From positions 868,001 through 932,000 of the forward strand of contig NC_092795.1 of assembly GCF_918797505.1 (NCBI RefSeq): a DNA stretch of 64,000 bases, given 5' to 3'. Source of the stretch: Bemisia tabaci. Taxonomy: Eukaryota > Arthropoda > Insecta > Hemiptera > Aleyrodidae. Position numbers and translations under genes: made by a program. The notes below the pieces were generated by a model. That model saw nothing but the letters and a program-made list of their open reading frames with translations. It did no database searches and was not told where the DNA came from. Positions 1 to 12,000 of the stretch are shown piece by piece (positions within the stretch are counted from its first letter, which is position 1; each line of letters starts with the position of its first letter).

Positions 1-2640
1 ACCATCTCCACTATCCCATAAGGTAGGGGTTACCAGCTGGGGTCCGCAGGAATGCTAAACCTGTGACAACAGTCCCCCATACAAGTTAAAGTAATCAATT
101 ATTTAAGAGGAATCTTCTCTTAGCCGTGACATAGCGCTAACACCTCTAACCGCGCTTATCTGAGTAAAAGCGTAAGCAACGGGGTCAGTCACCTAGCCGA
201 CAGTCATCTCTCTCCTGATTAAAAACCGGTACAATTTATGAATCCAGAAAAAAGAATCGTTGAAATCTTGAAATATTTAAAATGCGAATGACGTCATCTT
301 AGTAAAAATAAAACAGTCGCGAGACATGGAATGGCAGGAATGGCAACCTGTCTAAAAACGTAAAAAACTGGAAAGTGCTTTCCCCACCCTGACTCACTCT
401 AGACAGGTCCAGTGGTGTGATAAGACACATTTTAAAACACAGCAAGAAGATTTTGGTTCTTTTTTTTTTTTGCCTCCCAATAAAAACCGGACGAAAATTT
501 CCGATTTAATCATCTTGAGACGATGTTTGTCCCGTAGAGCAAAGATCATTTTCTTCTTCTCCCTCAATTCCAACTTTTCTGCGTGTATATTTCTAACCCT
601 TGTAAACTGTATTTCGCAAAATAAAAGGCGGAAAATGTTCAAATGAATGAAATTATATTTAGGAAAAAAAAATTAAATATTTTCATCGAGGTTACTTTGA
701 AAAAATCGACATCTGGAGACCTCGAAATTCTCATAAATTTAAAAAGCAAATCAGAAAGAGCCCTGATGCCTTTAGAAGCAATATAAGTAAGAACATTCAT
801 TTCTGCAAAACTTTGGACCTTTGAAACTGATCATTACCGACAGAATTTGCTTATAACTGATCAGTTGAGTTAAAAAATGTTCAAGACTCTCTGGACTTTT
901 CTCGTAAACTTTATGAATCGTATGACCTTAAGAATCATTTAAAAAAAAATAGGGGAGCGTATGAAAATTGTTTTAACATTGTATGAAAAAGAAATCGGAT
1001 TAGGAGATATTTCCCTCTCTCTCTCTCCTCGGAGGAGCTTGAGTGTCCTACTTTTAAATGGTGATTTTCAAGTAGGAAAGATGAAATGCAAAATCGAAGT
1101 GGAATAATTTTGAATTTCTGGACTGATCAGACATTCATCCACAAACGGTTAAACGGTAATTTAAGGGCCAATTTTTTTGCAAATTTTTCCGCTGTTATGA
1201 TACTAGGGGCTGGGCGTTACGGGATGGGTGAATTTAAATGAATACAGATTTGGTTCCTTTCTCTGAACTAATCTCAGCATTAGGCAATGTGATGTGGGAC
1301 CTACTTCGTTTTTCTCCTTTTCTCTGAATTGGACCACACTTTGCAATTAGGAACTACAATACCTATTTCAATGCAGAAACAACATATACAACCGTTAGTT
1401 TCCCTACGCACATACGTGTTTCTACCGATGAGCCAAAAATTATTGTTCCGAATCACAATATGTAATCCAACTGATGGTTGCATTCTGATCCTGACGTTGC
1501 AATCAAAAGAAAGGATCTAAGTTAATTAAAAAAATTTGATTTTTGTACCTAATTTGAACTTATTGGTCCACTAGAAACAACCAAAGCTCCTCAAGTTCAT
1601 TAAGATTGAAAGATTTACATGGATACTTTTCTGTGGAGGAAAAAAAATAAATTCTATAACAAGCAGGCCTCTTTTCTTACAAAAAAATTGACTCTTTTTT
1701 ACTATAGTCGATCGAAATGTACGGCAAAGAATTGGATTTTCTGAATCGTCGAATTTCAAAATATTGACCATGATTTTCTGCGCACTCCGTGCGACTTTGA
1801 TAAACAAAGCGAAACTCACAGAAGAAGACGGGAAAATGAAGCTCTTCTATCGGTGGAAACCGGTGGTTGTTATGCACTGAGGGGAAAATTGATAGACTAA
1901 CTAAAAGGTCATTCGTGGATTGCCGTTAGTTAGTCTATTACCTACCTCATTTGCCTATGCAACCATCCACTTCCACATAAAGGACGATTTATTTCTCCTC
2001 TGTCTATCGATTTCGACGATCAGTCCACAGTGCCGTTATACTTAAAGTGCCCACTCTACCTAAAATATTTTAAAAGTAAGTTAGAAATCAAAACGTCCAG
2101 CGCTTATTAACACGTGCATACGGGAAATTTTGGCAATTTTTCTTGCTCATGTGAAGATTTTTTCTACAAAAATTTAAACATAAATGTTGGTTGGTTTTTT
2201 CCAAAAATTAAAAAAGGAAATTACATTCTGAAACATCGTTATGTTGATGCTATTATTCTGCTTGATTCTATCCGAAATTATCCTTCCATCAAAAGGCACT
2301 GAAAAAAAAGATTGGATTATTTAGACTCAGCTAACCCAAATTGGCATTGTACACACTCTTATTTCTACTGAACGTACAGGAAACTTATTTGTCAACCGTG
2401 CAGCTCCATTATGTTGAAGCACCGTAAGCTTGCTGTATAGTACCGATTAGTTGGTGCACGATATCAATTTGAGTCAGCTGGATCAGAATAACCCAACCCC
2501 CTTTTCCAGCGACCCCTCCATTTTCTCTATGTCTTCTTTGTCCATAGCTTCGTCAATCAATTTCAATAATCAGTCCGCTGGCACACTAAATATTTGAACG
2601 GCCTCTGAAGCCTCTGATTAATCGGAAGCCTTTTTGAATA
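1..2640. other. Non-coding flank, no gene recognised
   Basis: No reading frame here resembles a known protein; the longest are short, AT-rich and without splice logic. A CT microsatellite lies near 1013-1027. A stem-loop (1889-1940) pairs GATAGACTAACTA with TAGTTAGTCTAT. GC content and CpG frequency rise towards the right end, where the first gene begins. Confidence 0.5.
1889..1940. repeat. Short inverted repeat (hairpin)
   Basis: GATAGACTAACTA on the left is matched by TAGTTAGTCTAT on the right across a loop of about 23 bases. It is probably the end or remnant of a small foldback element; no coding content. Confidence 0.5.
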
Positions 2641-2967
2641 GTAGAGGATCTCTCTATTGAGGGGAGGAGAGGGAGACTCTCAGAGAGACGGGGCGCGGGG
2701 GTTCAGAGACGAGGTTTCCAGTGGAGATTTCCCGAGAAAGCGAGATTTTCTCGCGATTTCCCCGCTCTTTTTTGCTCGGGTCCTCAAGGGCAACAAGTGG
2801 CTGGCGTGAGCCGGCGTCTCTTATCGCGGTCGGCAGCGAAATAAGTGTCCCGGGCGCAGCGCCTCGGCCTCACACCAAGTGAACATTTCCACTGACACTG
2901 ACCTATCTACATGAGCGCGCTCCCCCGAGTGAATTATTCTCATCTTAGTTGTAGTTAAGTTTTCACA
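2640..2967 (+). promoter_or_regulatory. Probable promoter and 5' leader of the JHBP gene
   Basis: This stretch stands out from its AT-rich surroundings by being GC- and CpG-rich, with GA-rich runs and a small palindrome around CGAGAAAGCGAGATTTTCTC. It ends directly at the signal-peptide start codon. No clear TATA box was seen, so the transcription start is not placed. The call rests on composition and position only. Confidence 0.35.
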
Positions 2968-3073
2968 ATGATTTCCAAAACCCTTGTCGCCACCTTCCTC
3001 TTCGCTTGCATCGCCTACAGCTCTACTCTCCCCGCAGATGCACCCAGCAAACCCTCCAAGAAACCATACACAC
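2968..3073 (+). CDS. JHBP gene, coding exon 1 (signal peptide)
   Basis: Begins at the ATG of the hydrophobic leader and ends at donor CAC|GTGAGT, leaving one base of a split proline codon. It is the only in-frame ATG that puts a signal peptide before the mature domain. Confidence 0.85.
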
Positions 3074-6000
3074 GTGAGTTTCCCAAACGCATTTCTTCCA
3101 AATGAACCATTCAACGGGGGAAGCTCAAACCACCCCATCACATATTTTCTCTTTCGAGTTTCACGCGCAGTAAGTTTAATGCCTTGCACATATATGCAGG
3201 TCGAATGAGGTATGAAGTATAGAGCGCTAGACAAAATGTTAGCTCTTCGAAATTGCATCTAGAACACACTTTGCTCAACGAAAATTACTGAGAGTACCCC
3301 CAATCAAGATACGAACATTTTTCTCAGGCTTTGCTTACGAAAAATTTGAATTTCCCGCTCGCAAGAAAAACCATGGTCTACTTAAATCAAATTGCGCACT
3401 ACAGCGGTTTTGCCAGGATTCTCAAAGAACGGTGTTCCTCGTCTACCCTGTGTTGTTGAAAGTGTAAACAACCTGCAACAGCTGAGCCAAAGTACCGATA
3501 GTAGAATTGGCGCATTTTTTTACTGCCAAAAATGTCGCGGTTTAACTTGGGTGGATTATGATTATTTTTTTATGAGCGGGAAGTTTGAACTCATGCTTGG
3601 AAAAACTTTAATATCTTGTTCAGAAGTTACTCTCCGTAAATTCCGTTGTGCAAGTCATGTTTTACGTGAAATTTTGATGTAAAAATGTAATATAATGAAC
3701 GAATTCGCAATTTGCGTAGTGGTCCATAGACTTTACAATCAGACCAGAAAATTTAAATTTCCTGCTGCCTGAAAACAAAGATCAACGTAAGTCAACTCTT
3801 TCATCGAAAATAAACTCATACATCAAAGGGGTAACCAGCGCCTGGTGTCATAATATTTCAAGACCTTTTTGATATTTGGTAATCCTTAAGTTTTCAAAAG
3901 TAATTTAACAAGCAGATGAGATCATTTAATGGTGAAGCACAATGAGATAGCTCGGTGCCAAATTTGATTTGGGTAAACTTCAATTTGTTAACGAGCGGGA
4001 CTTTTCTTGGACTTTCGAACGCAGAAAATGAAAATTTCTCGTTTGAAAGTTGCATTTGCAAACTGTTGATGTGCCCGCCGAATTGCTAATTTAAATGTGG
4101 AAACATTACTGTATTACTTGCTTTGAATGTATCTGGTGAGCCTGTGTCCTTGTCTTGCGGTCAATTTCACCATGGTTAAAATTTTGGGTTTCTGTAAATG
4201 AAAACCGAACTGTGCTCGCCAGCTTTACAGAATCGTTACTACGCTGCTATAAAGAATTATACAATTTTCTTTTATCCTAAGGGCAAGAGAAACGTCACAC
4301 ATTAAGCTTTTGTTTACACCATATCGGGCTAAAAGAGTGATCGACGAAAATGATAAGGAGACTTCCAAAAGCAGCGCTCATGGTGAGAGAGAAAGAAAGG
4401 GAGGGATGGGATGGGGGGGAGGGGGAAAACGAAGAAAAATCCAATGCATTACAGAATTTATTTACTTTCTTATTCCAATCTCAAAAGAGCAAGTACCAGA
4501 AATAATGATTTTCTTTCAGATCACTCATCGTCGTATGATTATTAATTTCACGGAGTCTCGGAAAGAGAAACTTGGATGGGGAGGATTTCAAGAGCAACCA
4601 GGGATCTTAATAAAATTAAATGAAAAATTCTTTGAAAACTTGGAGGGTTCCTCTCCAATGCTGGTTGTCCAACTTAATGTTTCAATCGTGCCATCGTTGT
4701 AACCTGCCCTCTCCCTCGCACCGAAAAAAACTCAAAGCCCTAACGCGTAACGCTTTCATAAAATACGTGACGCTGAAAGTCAGTCGTTTAAATCCTCCCT
4801 CCCCCTCGTAACACGACCGTAACAAAGAGCCTGAAAAAGGCTTTTCGACCGTTGCGTTTTGTGCTGAAATATGGAAGCACGATACCTTAGATTTTAGAAG
4901 CGTCGGCGCTGCGTTTCCACTCTACGTTACGTAACGCAGTCTTGTCCTCCTCCTCCCCTTGGGACGCACCCGTGACGCCGACTCAGATCCCACCCCAAAC
5001 GTTACGTAAAGTATATGATATACGTAAATAAAAGACGGTCTCTATTATAACGGACTTCATAGAAGTGCTATCCATTCCGGATTGAGAGAACATGTATTGT
5101 AGTTTCGAATCGGTGGGTGTACTCAATTAAACATGGTCAATGATTATTTTGATATACTTTCTTTTCGGTCCGATCAATCAAGGTTTAAATTAAACCTTGG
5201 GTCAAAATAAATCGACAGACTCTATTGGTTAATCTGTCCATGAAGCTCATACTTGAGGTGTTTAGAATCGAAGTTTTATTACAGCCGAAAAATTTAAAAA
5301 ATTTTCCCCCGTTCTCAAAAATAAATGAATTCTCCACTTGCTTTCAAAGAAGGCAAAATATTCCGTGCGAAAAACATGTGACTGAATTTCAAGCATTATC
5401 CAGTAGCACGTGCCCAGAAAGAACACAAGACATCTTCGTGATTCATAAAATAATGAACGGGGAGTTTCCCAACCAAGTATTCGTTGATATTTCAAGTGAA
5501 GAGCTCCAGAAAAACCAGGCGCGTAACTAATGACTTCATTGTGATGCATGCCTTGCGGGTTTTAATTTTCATCATACGAAATTAAGGCAAATAGGATAGA
5601 AAGTGCAAATGTCTTTCAATAAATCGCGTGTGGAACAACTGGAATGTTAAAAACTTTTGCTCCAGGTAAACGGAGAGTCGAATATTTTTCAAATTTCTTG
5701 AATTACATTACGACGAGCGTATTAGAAAAGTGCACAATTTACTATTTTCTCTTTCTTTCACTAAACACTGGAAACAAAAGTCGCTTGGATCTAGAGTCCA
5801 TACTCTTAATAACATTGACAAGATAAAATATTCTTGATTCAACCCGATTTTTCCTTGAATCGAAGAGCCGAGTCTCTTGATTTAGGCGGATTTCCTTTCG
5901 ATTCAAACAAAAAATCCTATTGAATCAAGAGTATTTTTTCTTTTGAATGTTTTTATGAGTCTGGACTCGAGATCCAAGCGACTTTTTGGGGATTCACGTG

Positions 6001-9000
6001 GTCGAACGGCGGAGTCACTGCAAATGTCACGTCTGGAAGTTGCTTTTATGTTTGGAACATAAAAGAACATCTTCTTACGTCGAACGTGGAGAGGCCGTTG
6101 TAAGGTTCTTCTAACGCATTTGCAGTTCGCCTACAAATATTAGTGTAGGCAACACGAGCTTTCCCGTGCTCGGATAATGGTATCATCGTGAAATTGCACG
6201 CATATTCCGGACACACACAAATATGAGTTTTTAACGGACGGGAAGAGGCGAGTTGAACGCAATATCAGTTCGCCTCCAACTTTAAGTTTAGTCAACACGA
6301 GCTACCACGCTAATAATTAGCTGCTCAAGCGCAACATTTCGCTAATAATTTGGCGTTACAAATTCCACGTTACGGAGTTTCAATACACTTGAAAATTGGA
6401 CATCGCATACGCCAGAAAATGTCCGAGAAGTAAAAACGCAATTCAATCAAATGTGTGAAAATAATTCAAGACTAAATTAAGAAAACCCCTCTAAAAAGAA
6501 TACATGCTTTATCAGCGAAACAATTAAATGCTCATACAGCGTTCATTCTCGAAGCGAAGCTGGTCATAACTTCCTAAATTCGATGCGAACTGTATGTGGT
6601 TATATATACTGCCGTGGTAAGAAAAAATGCCGTATGGACCTTCAGGCGTTGCCAAATTTTCTTTGATAAAACGCGAATTTTCTGGAAAAGTTACAAATAT
6701 TTTCGCTCCAATTTTTCAAATAATTTTGTTCGCAATTTCACCTGCACTGGAACAAAAAAGAATCTTAAATTTGCCGCCAAGAAGTATTTCTTCTTAAATC
6801 AAGAATTTTGCTGGTTAATATAAGCTACTTTTTTGCTTAACCCAAGCATTATTTTTCTTGAATCAAGAAAAAGTCAGCTTAAAGTAAGATAAAGAAAATT
6901 CTTGGCGGCAAATTCAAGAATTATCATGCTTGATCCAAGCTACTTTTTTTTTTTCAGTGTGAAGTTCCTGAAAATTTCAAGGAAAAATATTCATTACTTT
7001 CTTCAAAAATAAACGTTTTATTGAGGGAAATTTGGCCACTCTCGAATGTTCATACGGCGTTCTTCCTTAGCACGGCAGTATACAGCGTTTTCTGGGCAGG
7101 TAGAACTTGTCTTTTCCCAGACTAGGGAACGTAACTCTATTCCAGGTTCCAAAGTTCACTTAAACAATTCAAGTTTTAATGAAAATATAACTAGGCATTT
7201 ATTATTTAAATTTTGCTCGCGGTTGCCTACGTTTAAAGAAAAAATCAGTGTAATTTTTAGTCAAGAATGCTTAACAGTTTCCTGGTGAACATACAAATTA
7301 CGAGTGAAAACAACGTTTAGGTTTAATTACTTTTTGTGTTTGAAAAATGAACGGACTCTATCTTACTTTCTTACATTTGCGTTAAAGTCACTGAAGGAAA
7401 TAAAAAGATCTATTAAAAAGCTGGTCATACCGCTATCATTCGTGCGCCAAGTCCAAATTTTGTAAGTTTTGACCTTCACACTATGTAAAGCTGCCCTCTC
7501 TGTGTGTATCTTACTTTCTTACATTTGCGTTAAAGTCACCTAAGAAAATAAAACAATCTTTTAAAAATCTGGTCCAAACGCTGCCACTCGTGCGCGAAGT
7601 TCAAAATGTCTGAGTTTCGACCTACAAATTATGTGAAGCTGCCCTCTCTATGTGTATCTTACTTTCTTACATTCGCGTTAAAGTCACTCAAGAAAGTAAA
7701 AAAAAAACCTTTCAAAAATCTGGTCTGAACGCTGCCACTCGCGCGCGAAGTTCAAAATATCTAAGTTTCGATCTAAAAGTTATGTGGAGCTGCCCTTTCT
7801 ATGTGTGATAAACACATACAGTCAGGGAGGGAGGGGAAGTGGGGTCCAGAAGGTAAAGTAACGATATGGAGCGGATGGTAACAATTCTGCCTTTTAACAT
7901 GTAATGGATTTTCATTGACATCCCTTTCATCGGAAAAATGATTCTCATTCTGAGATCTCACAAGGAGGTTATAGAATTGAAATCGTCGCCTAAAAAATTG
8001 TCTTTCCCGTGTTTGCTAAACGTGCGAGTCAAAATGTAAAAAACGAAACATACCATCAGAAATTTATTATGGAAGCATCAGTTTGCATTGAAAAAGTACT
8101 AAATCAGGGCGTCTCTCCCTGATTTGTAACTGCGGATAAAAATACTTCATCGACTGTTGACCCAGCATCCCCTAACCGGTTATTTATACATCAGTGTGGC
8201 CAGAAAAATCGGCTTTCAACAAAATTGTTGTTTTCGTCTGGGTGAAAGTGGAAACAAGAGAAGGTGGAGGGGGGAAAAATTGTGAGGGCAGATTAAAGAG
8301 TGCCGAGAAATGAGTGAAATTTAGAGGGAAAAAATAAAATCACGGAGCGAAGCGTCGAGAAAAGAACGAGTTTTTCCGTAAAGAGAAGTCCATTTTCAAG
8401 ATGAGCCCTCGGCTACGTGAAGATACTGGCGTAATATGGCTCATTTTTAGCAGATAGACCTTGCACCCTTTTAGAGCAACCCGTTCAAAACAGATTTCCT
8501 CGCGAACCGCGAAGAAAATGATGGCGCTATTGAGTCAAATCAAATTCTCAAAGGTGCGATTTGCGAATACTAAACTGGTCATCAACCAAGGTGGCGGGGA
8601 TCTTCATAAAAGGAAGAGGAAAACTTGGTAAAAGAGCTTGGACCAATTTTCATTTATCATTCAGGATTAAAATGATCGCTGTCCATTATTTGAAGATTCT
8701 CGATTAAAGGAGATCCGAAATTTTGTTAGGGAGCTAATAACAACTCTGAAGTAAGTACCTCTTGAGGGAAAAATTACTTTAATGGTAAATTATCGCTATA
8801 GGTCTCAGTCATAGTCACGAGGGTTCCCACAGTTTGAAGGTTCTCTATTGAGAAGACAGCCTCATCAGATTGCTGAAGCTATCAAATTGATGCGTTATTT
8901 CCAAAAGGCCTGGACACACGCTCAAATTTCCGTCCATTTCCGATAAAAATGACGACAAAAATTACGGTAAAATTTTTGTAGGCCGCAAAAATTTGAAGGT

Positions 9001-12000
9001 AGATGTTGCGCACCAGTGACCATTTGATCGGCAATTGATGGGAATTTGAGCGTATATCCAGACCTATACGTACACGGAGAAAAATATTTGTGTTCTTGTG
9101 TTACTTTTGGTTGCTATAGGAAGTGAAACACACACACTAAAAAAAAAAAAATTCCATCTTAATTTTGGTACAGTTTTCGGTTAATTTAACGCAGGAAAAA
9201 ATGGAAACCCCATAGTCAACCGAAAACTTGGTTGTAATGCTTTACTTCCCTTACTAGCCAAACTTTAGTGTTGAGTTTTCTCTCTGTGTAAGTTGGAAAG
9301 CAAATAATTGATTAACTCTCTGAGAGACGACATTTTGTTGAACCCTGAGCGGTATAACTGGTGCACCAATGCATTCTCAATTGCAATTATGACAATAATG
9401 GATTGATGAAAGGTTAGCTGCACGGGACAAACTAGCAACTTGAGTTTGAAGGTCCAGTTTGATAAAGTGCAGGACACGGAACATGAGGGTCTTCCCCGGT
9501 CATGCTGCGGCAAAAGGGCATATCCTCATAGGGTAGCAATTAGAGTTGGGCCTTTCTTCCTAAGCACCATGGAGTTACACCCATGAGTCCTTGCTGACCA
9601 TGACCGCCGCGAAGGCGCAAACAGAAGCCGCTGGCTATTTGTACCTTGTTGCCAAAATGTCAGTCCGAACTTCGTAAAAGAGAGGCGATTGACGCGATGA
9701 AAAATTACATTCAATGATTCAATTTTATTTAATGTTATTTCAATTGGATGCAAGGGGGCAATCAACTAATACTTACGTACTCTGATCCCCATCGATCTCA
9801 AGATCCAATTCTCTGACCCACTTCGACAAAAATTTCTCGACTGAAAATTTTGCGCCCGCGTAACAAGGCTCCTTTCCTTGCTGGCGGTTAACTTAAAAAA
9901 ATGTCAATATTTTTTGGGAGTGAAATCAAAATAACCCATCACAACGATACAGAGGTTAAATAGTTGGTTTTCAACGGTTCAAAGAAATAGAAAATGTTGT
10001 CCAACTTCCGGTGAAATTCAATTCAATTTGCTTGTGAATAATGTTTCGTAGGGATGCAGGGAAAAATAAGGGATTTACGAAATAAGAACACTCGGTTCGG
10101 TGTATCGACTTTTTCTTATATTGCACCGGAGGTTATGAAAAAACTCAGCTGATGAGAATCGTATTAATTTTTGCTCTTACGGCATTGCCATATTTCAACT
10201 CGCCTCCTCAAAAATTAATTTCATTATTAATGAATGCTCACTGGGAAAACATGCAGGTCCAACATTTGTTGCAACGGATGAGGGAAACCCAGAAAAACCT
10301 CACCAGACCGAAAAAAATTGCAAACAAATTTAGAATTTTGACTTGAATTATGACAAATTTTGACTTAAATTTTTAACAATTTTTGAATTTGATCCACTTG
10401 AATTTGACCAGTTCACTTGAATTTTGACGAATCTACTTGAATTTTGACGAGTCCACTTGAATTTTGACACAGGTTTAGAATTTTGAATATTTGACGAGTC
10501 CACTTGAATTTTGACTTGCTGATTTTGATTTGCTAATTTTGAAGACCCAGCCTTGGTCTTAATCGCTTGAATTTTGTGGTGGATAACGGCTTGGTCAGTA
10601 AATCGGCTAGCTGATCACCTGTTGGAACATATTTCACATTTATTAGCCCTTTTTCTACCTGTTCTCTAGAAAAATGATACTTTACATCTATATGTTTTGA
10701 TCTTTTGTGGCTACTAGGATTTTTCGCAATACTTATACAACCGGTGTTGTCTTCATAAATTGAAATGGGAGTTATTGCAGTCATATTAACACTACTCAGA
10801 AACGATTTCAACCATAGAGCTTCCCTGACAGCTTCAAAAAGCGCCATATACTCTGCTTCGGTGGATGAGGCAGCCACAGAGTTTTGCTTTTTGGTATTCC
10901 AACAAATGGTACAGTTCTCAAATAACTGAAATAGGAAGCCTGTCGTACTCTTTCTATCGTTCTCATCTGTTGCCCAATCAGAATCACAGTGACCACTCAA
11001 GATATCCGTAAAATCAAGTTTCTTTGTATAGGTCAATTTCAAATTCCTTGAGCCTTTTAAGTATCGTAACACCCTTTTCAAGTACTGCCACAAGATCTTA
11101 TTGTTCTTGCTAGTATATCTGCATAAAATACTTATTGCAGCGCACAAATCAGGTCTTGTGCATATCATTATGTACATCAAACACCCAATGAGGTTCTGAG
11201 AGGGTGCTTCGTTCGCTTCAACTGAATTAAGTTCTACAAAATCTAATTTACTTGGAAGTGGGGTGTCAACGGCATTACAATCAGCCATATTAAACTTCTT
11301 CAAAACTGTATCAATATAAGCACATTGACTCAAAGTTAAAATCCCATCGCATCTCTCAACTCTAATTCCCAGAAATAATCTAATATTTCCAAGGTCCACC
11401 ATACGAAATTCACTCATCAAATATCGTTTAAAATTATTCATTGTTTCCATATCTTTGCAAATAATTACGACATCATCAACGTACAAAACAACATAAATGT
11501 TTTTATCAACACTTCCTTTGTCCAAAAAATAAACACACCGATCAGCAGGTGAAGTTTTAAACCCTGCTTTAATGAGCTTCACATCAAAAGTCTCAAACCA
11601 ACATCTAGCGGCTTGTTTTAGACCGTATAAAGATTTATTGAGCTTGCACACTTGATTACCATCACTTAAAACTCCCTCAGGAATTCTCATATAAATTTCC
11701 TCTCTCAAAGTTCCATTTAGAAAAGCTGTTTTTACATCCATTTGATGAATTAGCAAATCAAATTGGTTGGCAAAAGCCACCAGAATTCTGAAACTCGCTA
11801 TTCGAGTGACAGGAGCAAAAGTTTCATCATAGTCTTCAGCATATTTTTGACTGAAACCACGAGCAACTAACCGCGCTTTATGTTTTTTAGGTTTCCCAAA
11901 TTCATCCTTCTTAATTGTAAAAATCCATTTACAATCAACAATATTTTTATCCTCAGGCTTTGGTACAAGACTCCAAGTCTTGTTGAATTCGAGAGAGTCA

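Noticed and set aside
2821..3258. 145-residue antisense frame at the JHBP promoter
   Set aside because: Covers the GC-rich leader and exon 1 on the opposite strand; no domain or signal.
7360..7803. CRISPR-like array
   Set aside because: Units are direct 148-bp satellites without spacer alternation, in a eukaryotic intron.
10152..10170. CTGATGA hammerhead-like word in the copia LTR
   Set aside because: No GAAA-bearing partner strand or stem II follows at a suitable distance.
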